Assembly: GCA_946042585.1 (NCBI GenBank)
Contig: CAMGDO010000059.1
Span: forward strand, 1-6,310
Reading direction: 5' to 3'
DNA from: an uncultured Clostridia bacterium
GTDB lineage: Bacteria; Bacillota; Clostridia; Christensenellales; Aristaeellaceae
Length of the DNA stretch: 6,310 nt
Shown here: piece by piece, positions 1 to 6,110 of the stretch
Position numbering within the stretch: the first letter of the stretch is position 1
How the letters are laid out: the number at the start of each line of letters is the position of its first letter
Made by a program: the position numbers and the translations under genes
The notes under the pieces: generated by a model
Databases searched by the model: none
Seen by the model: the letters and a program-made list of their open reading frames with translations, nothing else
What the model was told of the DNA's origin: nothing

Positions 1-1218
1 GCCATACACTGTGTTTTCGATGGTTTCGCGATAGAGAATGCTGCCTTCGCCAAAGGAGACGGACAGATCAAAGCGGTCTTTGAGCAGGCGGTGCAGGATT
101 TCCAGCTGCACATCGCCCATCAGCTGCACATGGATTTTTTGCGTCTGCTCGTGCCAGACAACGTGCAGCTGCGGGTCTTCCTCTTCCAGCTGCCGGAGAT
201 GGAGCAGCGCGGTATGCGCGTCATACCCCGACGGCAGCAGCACCTGATAGGTGAACACCGGCGAAAGCAGCGGCGCGGCGGCGGCGCTTTCCGCCCCCAG
301 CCCGTCGCCCGCCTGCGTCCGGGTGGGCCCGGTCACAGCGCAGACCGTTCCGGCAGGCGCTTCCTCCACCGTGCGGAACCTGGCGCCCGAGTAGATGCGG
401 ATCTGGCTGACCTTTTCCTCCCAGCCGGGGGCGCGGAGAAGATCGCGCACATGCAGCGCGCCGCCCGTCACCTTCAGAGCTGTGAGCCGGACGCCCTGCG
501 AATCACGGAAAATCTTGTACACCCGGGCGGCAAAGGTCTGGGAATGCTCGGGCACAGGGGCATAGCGCGACAGCGCGTCCAGCAGCGTTTCGATGCCGCT
601 GAGCCGGAGCGCAGCGCCAAAATAGCATGGAAAAAGCAGACGCCCGGCGATCAAAGAGGTGATGAGATCATCAGGCATCTGTTCATTTTCGAGATAAAGA
701 TGCAGCGCGTCCTCCGAGCACATGGCAATCTGTTCCGCCGCTGCGGGGGAGAGCATATCCACGCAGGCGTCGCTGAGCTGACGGCGGAGCTGCTGCATCA
801 GAAAGGCCCGGTCTGTGCCGGGCTGATCCATTTTATTGATGAAGAGAAAGGTGGGAATGCGATAGGCCTGGAGCAGCCGCCAGAGCGTGCGCGTGTGGCT
901 CTGCACGCCATCTGCGCCGCTGATGACCAGCACGGCGCAGTCCAGCACCTGCAGCGTGCGCTCCATTTCGCTGGAAAAATCCACATGCCCCGGCGTATCC
1001 AGCAGCGTTACGGACAGATTCTTCCATTGCAGCTCCGCCTGCTTGGAAAAGATGGTGATGCCGCGCTCTCTTTCCTGCGCGTCGGTATCCAGAAAGGTGT
1101 CGCGGTGATCCACCCGGCCGAGCCTGCGCAGCTGGCCGCTCAGATACAGCATGCCCTCGGAAAGGGTGGTCTTGCCTGCATCCACATGGGCCAGCATGCC
1201 GATACAACAGTGCTTCAT
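1..1218 (-). CDS. TetM/EF-G-like ribosomal-protection-type translation GTPase (C-terminus cut by window)
   Basis: The first 406 residues are visible, with no stop before the window edge. They carry a full translational GTPase domain: P-loop AHVDAGKTT (10-18), switch I RGITI (52-56), DTPGH (74-78) and NKMD (128-131). The reading then continues into the beta-barrel domain II and the start of domain III, in the order seen in Tet(M)/Tet(O)/Tet(W). Those proteins are about 640 residues, so some 230 residues are missing. Family members bind the ribosome like EF-G and hydrolyse GTP; the best known release tetracycline. This protein is a divergent member: it has VDHRDTFLDTD where Tet(M) has VDKGTTRTDN, and VDFSSEMERTL where Tet(M) has MDFLAEVYRSL. 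Resistance should therefore not be assumed. The ATG at 1218 places the P-loop at the normal distance from the N-terminus; a weak purine-rich stretch (GAGAGAA) lies about 8 bases upstream. The gene starts 27 bases after the c-di-GMP gene with no terminator between them, so it is probably co-transcribed. Confidence 0.93.
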   Translation of the reverse strand, partial: MKHCCIGMLAHVDAGKTTLSEGMLYLSGQLRRLGRVDHRDTFLDTDAQERERGITIFSKQAELQWKNLSVTLLDTPGHVDFSSEMERTLQVLDCAVLVISGADGVQSHTRTLWRLLQAYRIPTFLFINKMDQPGTDRAFLMQQLRRQLSDACVDMLSPAAAEQIAMCSEDALHLYLENEQMPDDLITSLIAGRLLFPCYFGAALRLSGIETLLDALSRYAPVPEHSQTFAARVYKIFRDSQGVRLTALKVTGGALHVRDLLRAPGWEEKVSQIRIYSGARFRTVEEAPAGTVCAVTGPTRTQAGDGLGAESAAAAPLLSPVFTYQVLLPSGYDAHTALLHLRQLEEEDPQLHVVWHEQTQKIHVQLMGDVQLEILHRLLKDRFDLSVSFGEGSILYRETIENTVYG

Positions 1219-1245
1219 AGGTTCAATTCTCTCTTAGCGGGCGTA

Positions 1246-3840
1246 TCAGTCTTTTCCCCAAAGGCAGCAATGGCCCTTGTGCTTCTGTTTGGCGTCATAG
1301 AGCGCCTGATCGGCGCGTTCAATCAGTTCCACCGAGGGGATTTCATCCGCCTCGCACAGGGCGGCGCCCACCGAGCAGGAGGCGTTGTATATCTCGCTGG
1401 CAAAGCATTTCTTGAATGCCAGACAGATATCGTCGCCCTTCTTTCGGATGACATCGTCTTCCGGGGTCATGCGCTGCAGAATCATCAGGAATTCGTCGCC
1501 GCCATAGCGGCAGAGAATATCCCCGTTTCTGGTGCTGCGGAGGAGAAGATCGGCAAAGATGCAGATCATTTGGTCGCCCGCATGGTGACCGCCGGTGTCG
1601 TTGACCTCTTTCAGATTATCCAGGTCAAACATATAGGCTGCCAGCGGCAGATCCTCTTTTCTGAGCGCCGACAGCGCGGCGAAGAGACCATGGCGGTTCA
1701 GCAAACCTGTCAGCTGATCCCGATGCGCCTGATCCTGCAGCAGGCTCTCGCGCTTGTGGAACGAGGCGGCTTCTATGAGCCGGGTCAGCCGCCGCTGCAG
1801 AGCGACGAGGGGATAGCTCTTGCAGAAGGTGTCATCGGCTTCCAGCGAGAAGGGAAGCGTTTCTGTGTCGTTGCAGTCCGGAATGGTGGCCAGAATGGGC
1901 AGCTCCCAGTATTGCGGCTGCTGGTGCAGCGCCTGCATGATATTGGCAGCGCCGCCGCCCGGCAGGGTCATGCTCAGCAGCACGGCGGAGACGACGGATA
2001 TTTCGCCGGAACGAATGATGGCGAGCGCCTGATCGGTGCTTGCGGCTTCCTTGAGCCGGTAATGCCCGGTCAGCGCCTGCGCGATCTGACTGCGGTACGA
2101 TGCGTCTTCGTCGATAATCAGCAGGCAGGGCTGCGCATTCTCCGGCTGCAGCGACTTGGGAACACGGGAGATCGCCTGAGCGCCCGCCTGCTTCCAGAGC
2201 ACTTCGAAATCCGCCCTGCACATGGGGCGGGCAAAGAAATAGCCCTGCGCGTAGTCACAGCCCACAGCCTGCAGCCGGGACATCTGATCGCGGGTTTCTA
2301 CGCCCTCTGCCACCACGCTCAGATGCAGCTTGTGCGCCATGCTGACCACATCATTGAGGATGCTCTGGCTGGCAGGCTTGCTGGTTTCATTCTGGATAAA
2401 CTGCATATCCAGTTTGAGCACATCCAGAGAAAGCTGGCCGAGAATATTCAGCGAGGAGTAGCCGCTGCCAAAGTCGTCCATCTCAACGATAAAGCCCTGT
2501 TCGCGAAGCCGCTGCACCGTTTTGACGATCTGCCCGGGGCTGTCGGTATAGGCGCTCTCGGTGATCTCCAGATGCAGATAGCTCGGGTCGATGTCATACT
2601 TTTTGACCAGGCTTTGAAGCGTTTCCACCAGATCGTCCTGATACATATCCAGACGGGAAACATTGACGGACACAGGCAGAAGCGGCAGCCCCATGGCTTT
2701 CCACTGATGCAACTGGGCGCACACCTGATCCCACACATATTTATCCAATCGGGGGATGAAGCCGTTTTTTTCAAACAGCGGAATGAACTCGCCGGGGGAC
2801 ATGAAGCCCCATTCCGGATGAATCCAGCGAACCAGCGCTTCCGCCCCCGCCAGGGAGCTGCTGTTCAGGCTGTATTTGGGCTGATAATACACCATAAACT
2901 GCCCGGTGCTCAGCGCAGCTTCCATGGCATCGGTGATGGTTTGTTCGCGCAGGAGACTGTTGCGCAGAGAGTCGTCATATATGGCAAAATACTGATGATA
3001 CTGTCCCTTGATGCTGGTGGCAGCCAGCAGCGCCCGGTCGCACATCTGCTCCACGGGGATTGCGCGGTTGGTGATTTCGTAGATTCCCCAGTACATGGTC
3101 ACGCTTTTGCACAGGGGGGAGACATCCATATCGGGGAAATGGCCGAGGAACTGCCGATCCAGCTGCTCCTGCTGCCGCTTCTGGAAATAGAGGAAACGAT
3201 CCCCGCTGAGCCGCCCGCATAAGCCTGTATCGCCCACCGTGCGCATGGCGATGGAGGCGATCTCCCGAAGCAGCTGATCGCCTGCCTGCACGCCGTACAG
3301 GTCGTTGACCAGCTTGAAATTCAATATGTTTGAACAGATGATGCAGTATTCCCCGTCGGGGTCGTCCGCCAGACGCTCGCGCACCTGCTGGTAGAAAAAC
3401 TCCTTGCTGTACAGGCCGGTGAGGCGGTCATACTGGAACTGATTGACCATGGCGGCGGTTTCACGCAGCTTGATGAGGCTGGCTACGCGGTGCAGAATGA
3501 CCTGGGGACGATAGGGCTTGGGCACATAGTCGGTGGCGCCATGGGCAAGCGCCGCTATTTCGTCCTTTTCATTGTCGCTCTGGGTGGTGACAATGACCGG
3601 AATGAGAGACAGCACGTCGTCTTCCCGGATGCGATCCAGGAAGGTGAAGCCATCCATCACGGGCATGATCACATCCAGCAGAATCAGCGCGATGCTGTCC
3701 TTATGCTGCGCAAGAATTTTGAGCGCTTCCTGGCCGTCGCCTGCTTCCAATGTCTTGTATTCACCGGAAAGAATCTCGCACAGGAATGCGCGGTTCAATT
3801 CATTATCTTCTACAACCAATATCTGTTTTCGATCTGGCAT
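1246..3840 (-). CDS. Hybrid c-di-GMP signalling protein: REC - degenerate GGDEF - EAL - degenerate REC - GGDEF
   Basis: This 864-residue cytoplasmic protein has no membrane segments. Domains: REC1 (about 5-125) with acidic pair E11/D12, phospho-acceptor D56, T85 and K108; GGDEF-1 (about 135-290) with the signature changed to SGDRF (212-216) and the usual metal aspartates replaced (N171, L173), so probably not a cyclase; EAL (about 300-545) with EAL at 334-336, N393, E425, DDFGSGYSSL (455-464), K476, AEGVET (511-516) and QGY (532-534), so probably an active c-di-GMP phosphodiesterase; REC2 (about 570-690) keeping D577/E578, T652 and K674 but with serine 623 at the acceptor position; GGDEF-2 (about 700-864) with FDLDNLKEVND, intact GGDEF (780-784) and an RNGD inhibitory site (771-774), so probably an active, feedback-inhibited diguanylate cyclase. 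I chose ATG 3840, just before the REC fold. GTG at 3852, 4 bases after AAAGGA, is a real alternative. The longest frame, from ATG 3930, would overlap the HPt gene by 38 bases and adds unrelated sequence. Confidence 0.95.
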   Translation of the reverse strand: MPDRKQILVVEDNELNRAFLCEILSGEYKTLEAGDGQEALKILAQHKDSIALILLDVIMPVMDGFTFLDRIREDDVLSLIPVIVTTQSDNEKDEIAALAHGATDYVPKPYRPQVILHRVASLIKLRETAAMVNQFQYDRLTGLYSKEFFYQQVRERLADDPDGEYCIICSNILNFKLVNDLYGVQAGDQLLREIASIAMRTVGDTGLCGRLSGDRFLYFQKRQQEQLDRQFLGHFPDMDVSPLCKSVTMYWGIYEITNRAIPVEQMCDRALLAATSIKGQYHQYFAIYDDSLRNSLLREQTITDAMEAALSTGQFMVYYQPKYSLNSSSLAGAEALVRWIHPEWGFMSPGEFIPLFEKNGFIPRLDKYVWDQVCAQLHQWKAMGLPLLPVSVNVSRLDMYQDDLVETLQSLVKKYDIDPSYLHLEITESAYTDSPGQIVKTVQRLREQGFIVEMDDFGSGYSSLNILGQLSLDVLKLDMQFIQNETSKPASQSILNDVVSMAHKLHLSVVAEGVETRDQMSRLQAVGCDYAQGYFFARPMCRADFEVLWKQAGAQAISRVPKSLQPENAQPCLLIIDEDASYRSQIAQALTGHYRLKEAASTDQALAIIRSGEISVVSAVLLSMTLPGGGAANIMQALHQQPQYWELPILATIPDCNDTETLPFSLEADDTFCKSYPLVALQRRLTRLIEAASFHKRESLLQDQAHRDQLTGLLNRHGLFAALSALRKEDLPLAAYMFDLDNLKEVNDTGGHHAGDQMICIFADLLLRSTRNGDILCRYGGDEFLMILQRMTPEDDVIRKKGDDICLAFKKCFASEIYNASCSVGAALCEADEIPSVELIERADQALYDAKQKHKGHCCLWGKD

Positions 3841-3892
3841 CTTGATTCGCACCGAATCCTTTCTCAACGCTCTGCAAAGCTTACTGCGGCTT

Positions 3893-4333
3893 TCAGCCCT
3901 CTTCTGTTCGGGAAACGGGGTCAGCGTCACATGCGGATGAGGTGTGAGGGGCGGTCGTGCCGTGCTGCTGCACGGCGTTCAGATAATCATGAATGGCAAG
4001 CGCTGTCTGCGCATAATCCTGCTGCACCTGAGGCCACAGCGCTGCGGCCTGCGCGGGGATGGCCTCGCATTCCGGACGCAGGTGCTCTGTGAGCTGCGTG
4101 ACGGAGATAAGCAGCCGGTCAAAGCACAGATTGCCGCATACGCCCTTGAGCGTGTGCGCCGCGCGGAAGGCGGACAGGCGGTCGCCTTCCTCCATCGCCG
4201 TGCGCAGTGCGGCGTAACTGCCGTCATCTAAAAACTTGGCAATGAATTTTTCAATCAACCGCACGCTGGACAGCCGCTGCTCCATTTTTGCATAGTCTCC
4301 GCCCAAGTGTTGATAGCATTCCTGGATTGTCAT
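3893..4333 (-). CDS. HPt domain histidine phosphotransfer protein
   Basis: This is a 146-residue soluble protein. Residues 1-115 form a single HPt four-helix domain, with the phospho-accepting histidine H60 in AAHTLKGVCGNL (58-69). The N-terminal MTIQECYQHLGGDYAKMEQR is the form I know from stand-alone HPt proteins of Firmicutes. HPt proteins carry phosphoryl groups between the receiver domain of a hybrid kinase and another receiver. The last 25 or so residues are rich in Thr, Ser, Pro and charged residues and look disordered. I chose ATG 4333 because GGAGGA lies 7 bases upstream. The frame stays open to 4459, but that extension would run through the promoter and encodes an implausible AT-rich peptide. 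The gene is first in its transcription unit, 52 bases ahead of the REC/GGDEF/EAL gene, whose REC1 (D56) is the obvious candidate partner. No histidine kinase is visible nearby. Confidence 0.93.
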   Translation of the reverse strand: MTIQECYQHLGGDYAKMEQRLSSVRLIEKFIAKFLDDGSYAALRTAMEEGDRLSAFRAAHTLKGVCGNLCFDRLLISVTQLTEHLRPECEAIPAQAAALWPQVQQDYAQTALAIHDYLNAVQQHGTTAPHTSSACDADPVSRTEEG

Positions 4334-4340
4334 TGCCTTC

Positions 4341-4346
4341 TCCTCC
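4341..4346 (-). promoter_or_regulatory. Ribosome binding site of the HPt gene
   Basis: On the minus strand this reads GGAGGA, separated by 7 bases from ATG 4333. It is a near-ideal site and decides the start of the HPt protein against the much longer open frame. Confidence 0.88.
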
Positions 4347-4389
4347 AGCCGTGAATAGAAAAATATGGAATCCCTCATTTGTGAAAGGG

Positions 4390-4414
4390 TGAATGATTCA
4401 TAGCATATATGAAT
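4390..4414. repeat. Overlapping inverted repeats in the HPt-operon leader
   Basis: ATTCATA (4396-4402) and TATGAAT (4408-4414) are a perfect 7-bp inverted repeat with a 5-base spacer. The same ATTCA can also pair with TGAAT at 4390-4394, one base away. The two alternatives share the middle arm. They sit about 10 to 35 bases downstream of the predicted transcription start (about 4424). This could be an operator or a short leader hairpin. A chance pattern in AT-rich DNA is possible. Confidence 0.4.
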
Positions 4415-4430
4415 ATAAAAATACAGGATA

Positions 4431-4459
4431 ATTATACAATGCTTCGGGGAATATTTCAA
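4431..4459 (-). promoter_or_regulatory. Strong sigma-A-type promoter of the HPt / c-di-GMP / GTPase unit
   Basis: On the minus strand TTGAAA (4459-4454) and a perfect TATAAT (4436-4431) are separated by exactly 17 bases. The predicted start is near 4424, giving a leader of about 91 bases before the HPt ATG. It lies in the AT-rich gap just downstream of the transporter terminator, which is where a promoter is expected. The -35 box is inside a nested dyad (4441-4480). Confidence 0.8.
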
Positions 4460-4480
4460 TAAAAAATATCACGCTGAAGC
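4441..4480. repeat. Nested dyad symmetry covering the -35 region
   Basis: Outer arms GCTTC (4441-4445) and GAAGC (4476-4480) and inner arms ATATTT (4451-4456) and AAATAT (4464-4469) share nearly the same centre (about 4460). The inner left arm overlaps the -35 box of the HPt promoter. The layout suits a dimeric regulator that blocks or recruits RNA polymerase, but no known operator consensus is recognised. Confidence 0.4.
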
Positions 4481-4485
4481 GCATG

Positions 4486-4524
4486 AAAACAAGGAAAACC
4501 CGGGCAAACAGCGTTTGCCCGGGT
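4486..4524 (-). terminator. Intrinsic terminator of the transporter unit
   Basis: CCCGGGCAAAC (4499-4509) and GTTTGCCCGGG (4513-4523) pair perfectly around a 3-base loop; A4498/T4524 adds a twelfth pair. On the minus strand the hairpin is followed by TTTTCCTTGTTTT (4498-4486). It lies about 60 bases after the stop of the EamA transporter gene. The plus strand lacks a T-tract after the hairpin, so the direction is clear. Confidence 0.9.
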
Positions 4525-4585
4525 GCAGATTCTGATCGGATACAAAAGAAAAACAAAAATCGCTGCGCGGAAAAAGCGCGGAAAG

Positions 4586-5443
4586 CTATCGCCGGACGCG
4601 GGCAAGCCGCGCACTGCGGCGGGCTTCATACAGGCTTTGCAGCGTGGCGGCCAGCAGCACGACGGCTGCGCCGGCAATGCTCAGCGGGCCGGGCTTGTCA
4701 TGCAGAAATACAAACACCCAGATGGGATTGAGCACAGGCTCGACATTGGAAATGATGCTGGAGGCCACCACCGATATGCCAAGGCGCATGCCGAAGGAGA
4801 AAAACAGATAGCCAAGGCCCAGGCAGCAGCCCAGTCCCAGCGCCACCCACAGATTGCTCAGGGTGAAGGTGAAGCTTTTGTCAAAGGGCAGCGCTACCAG
4901 AAATACGCAGCTGACCAGCTGACCGAAATAGACGTTGTCCAGCGGGTCATTGCCCGAATATTTGGCAGAAAGGAACATGACCGCGAAGCTGATGCCGCTG
5001 AGCAGGGCGATGAAGTCGCCCAGCAGATTGCCGCCGCCCAGAGAACCGGCAAAGCACAGGCACACGCCAAACAGCACGCACCCGGCGGCAATGGTTTCGC
5101 TCTTCAGGGGCTTTTGCTTTTTGACCAGCAGCATATACAGAATGATGAATACGGAGGATGTGTACTGCAGCACGATGGCGTTGGCGGAGCTGGTGAGCTG
5201 CAGCGCAATCATATAAAACACGGAGGTGAGGGTGATGCCGGCGGCGCTGCCCCACATGCTTTTGTTCGGTCGGATACGGAAACTGCCGCGCCCCAGCCCC
5301 AGCACAAGGAATGCGATGAATGCGCGGATTCCAACAAGCGTAAAAGAACTCCACGGGACGAGCTTGGAGAGCACGCCGGTGAAGCTCCAGATGATACCGC
5401 CCAGGAAGGTGTAGAGGGCGGCGCGGATGTTGGATTTGTTCAT
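4586..5443 (-). CDS. EamA / drug-metabolite transporter (DMT) superfamily permease
   Basis: This 285-residue integral membrane protein consists of two EamA repeats of five helices each (about 6-135 and 145-275). Features include GGIIWSFTGVLSKLV in helix 1, the GIRAFIAF motif (38-45) with its typical arginine in helix 2, and ISNVEPVLNPIWVFVFLHDK followed by the closing glycine/alanine-rich helix. The acidic residue usually found as GE near the last loop appears as D in LHDK. The short basic tail (RRSARLARVRR) should be cytoplasmic. Length and topology match the family, whose members export or import small metabolites; the substrate cannot be told from sequence. The ATG lies 6 bases after the stop of the preceding membrane-anchored protein gene, with no clear Shine-Dalgarno sequence in between, so translation may be coupled. 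A strong terminator follows the gene. Confidence 0.93.
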   Translation of the reverse strand: MNKSNIRAALYTFLGGIIWSFTGVLSKLVPWSSFTLVGIRAFIAFLVLGLGRGSFRIRPNKSMWGSAAGITLTSVFYMIALQLTSSANAIVLQYTSSVFIILYMLLVKKQKPLKSETIAAGCVLFGVCLCFAGSLGGGNLLGDFIALLSGISFAVMFLSAKYSGNDPLDNVYFGQLVSCVFLVALPFDKSFTFTLSNLWVALGLGCCLGLGYLFFSFGMRLGISVVASSIISNVEPVLNPIWVFVFLHDKPGPLSIAGAAVVLLAATLQSLYEARRSARLARVRR

Positions 5444-5449
5444 GTGATA

Positions 5450-5926
5450 TTATACGCGCATGCTGATTCTGTTGCGCGCCTCCATAATAGCGTCTTTGTA
5501 GGGCGTACGGATGGTATAAACATAGCCATAGTCGCAGCTGCCGTTGGCGCGGGTGATGCGGTAGCGCGTCAGGCTGTATTTGCTTTTGTCGCGCAGAATG
5601 TCGATATCCTCAGCAATGATCTCAGCCATGACGCGCGTGCGGGTGCGGCTGAGCTGATGATGCCCCGACTGACGAACCTCAAACACGCCCAGCGTGCCGG
5701 GAGGATAGACCAGAGTGAAGGCGATGCGGTCGCGTTCGATGCGCACCTGATCCAGATCGCGCGCGGCAGCGCGGGTGATGAGGGGGTAGAGATCCTTGTA
5801 GAGACGTTTGCTGCGCAATTGTTCCATGCGCAGAAGCTCCTTTTGCCGTTCACGCAGATAGTGAAGCAGCAGAAAGCTTCCGGCGGCGAGCGCCAAAAAA
5901 ACGACAGCAAACGCCAAAGAATTCAA
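5450..5926 (-). CDS. Small membrane-anchored protein of unknown function
   Basis: I do not recognise a family. Read from TTG 5926 the protein has 158 residues. Residues 4-22 form one hydrophobic helix (signal anchor, no obvious cleavage site). A charged stretch with the look of an amphipathic helix or coiled coil follows (RERQKELLRMEQLRSKRL, about 25-42). The remaining 100 or so residues are soluble, mixed and rich in Arg, Asp and Tyr, with no cysteine pairs or catalytic motif I can name. Its sidedness cannot be decided firmly. The basic residues right after the helix favour a cytoplasmic domain by the positive-inside rule. TTG 5926 is preferred because AGGGGAGG lies 9 bases upstream; starts at ATG 5962 or TTG 5989 would fall inside the promoter and read through the ribosome binding site. 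It is the first gene of a two-gene unit with the transporter. Confidence 0.8.
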   Translation of the reverse strand: MNSLAFAVVFLALAAGSFLLLHYLRERQKELLRMEQLRSKRLYKDLYPLITRAAARDLDQVRIERDRIAFTLVYPPGTLGVFEVRQSGHHQLSRTRTRVMAEIIAEDIDILRDKSKYSLTRYRITRANGSCDYGYVYTIRTPYKDAIMEARNRISMRV

Positions 5927-5935
5927 CGCGGGCCG

Positions 5936-5943
5936 CCTCCCCT
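5936..5943 (-). promoter_or_regulatory. Ribosome binding site that fixes a TTG start
   Basis: On the minus strand AGGGGAGG lies 9 bases before TTG 5926. It is the only good site near the N-terminus of the membrane-anchored protein and places the start directly before its hydrophobic helix. Confidence 0.7.
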
Positions 5944-5960
5944 CTAACCATATATAGTGC

Positions 5961-5989
5961 ATTCTATCATCGAAAACGTACAAAAGCAA
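5961..5989 (-). promoter_or_regulatory. Candidate promoter of the membrane protein / transporter unit
   Basis: On the minus strand TTGCTT (5989-5984) is followed after 17 bases by TAGAAT (5966-5961). A TG one base before the -10 box makes an extended -10 element. The predicted start is near 5954, about 28 bases before the TTG start codon, leaving room for the AGGGGAGG site. The -35 is weak, so this is less certain than the HPt promoter. Confidence 0.55.
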
Positions 5990-6110
5990 GGGCTGGATGG
6001 CTACATGTCGTAGGATTCATAGAAATGTAACACAATCTTAAACAGCCAAAGATATAAACGGGTATAACAATATGTTGTGCCGGAATACGCTGCCGACGCG
6101 ATACGAAAGC

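Noticed and set aside
1..1218. Calling the GTPase a tetracycline resistance gene
   Set aside because: The fold fits, but switch-I and neighbouring residues diverge from known Tet proteins, and the domain IV region that acts at the drug site is outside the window.
91..3222. Very long plus-strand open frame (about 1043 codons) opposite the GTPase and c-di-GMP genes
   Set aside because: Its translation lacks recognisable domains, is rich in His, Gln, Arg and Ala as expected from reading GC-rich genes backwards, and crosses two genes whose minus-strand frames carry complete conserved motifs.
3841..3930. N-terminal extension of the c-di-GMP protein to ATG 3930
   Set aside because: It would overlap the HPt gene by 38 bases and adds residues unrelated to the receiver fold, which starts naturally after ATG 3840 or GTG 3852.
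4334..4424. A c-di-GMP riboswitch in the HPt-operon leader
   Set aside because: The leader is short and AT-rich and shows none of the conserved sequence blocks of the c-di-GMP-I aptamer, although the operon content made it worth looking.
4523..5947. Plus-strand open frame of about 474 codons opposite the transporter and membrane-anchored protein genes
   Set aside because: It is the complement of a clear EamA transporter, begins at the edge of a minus-strand terminator, has no ribosome binding site seen by me, and has shadow-type composition.
5990..6110. Terminator or small RNA between the kinase-like gene and the membrane protein gene
   Set aside because: Only short 4-5 bp dyads are present, with no T-tract after any hairpin, so nothing can be supported.
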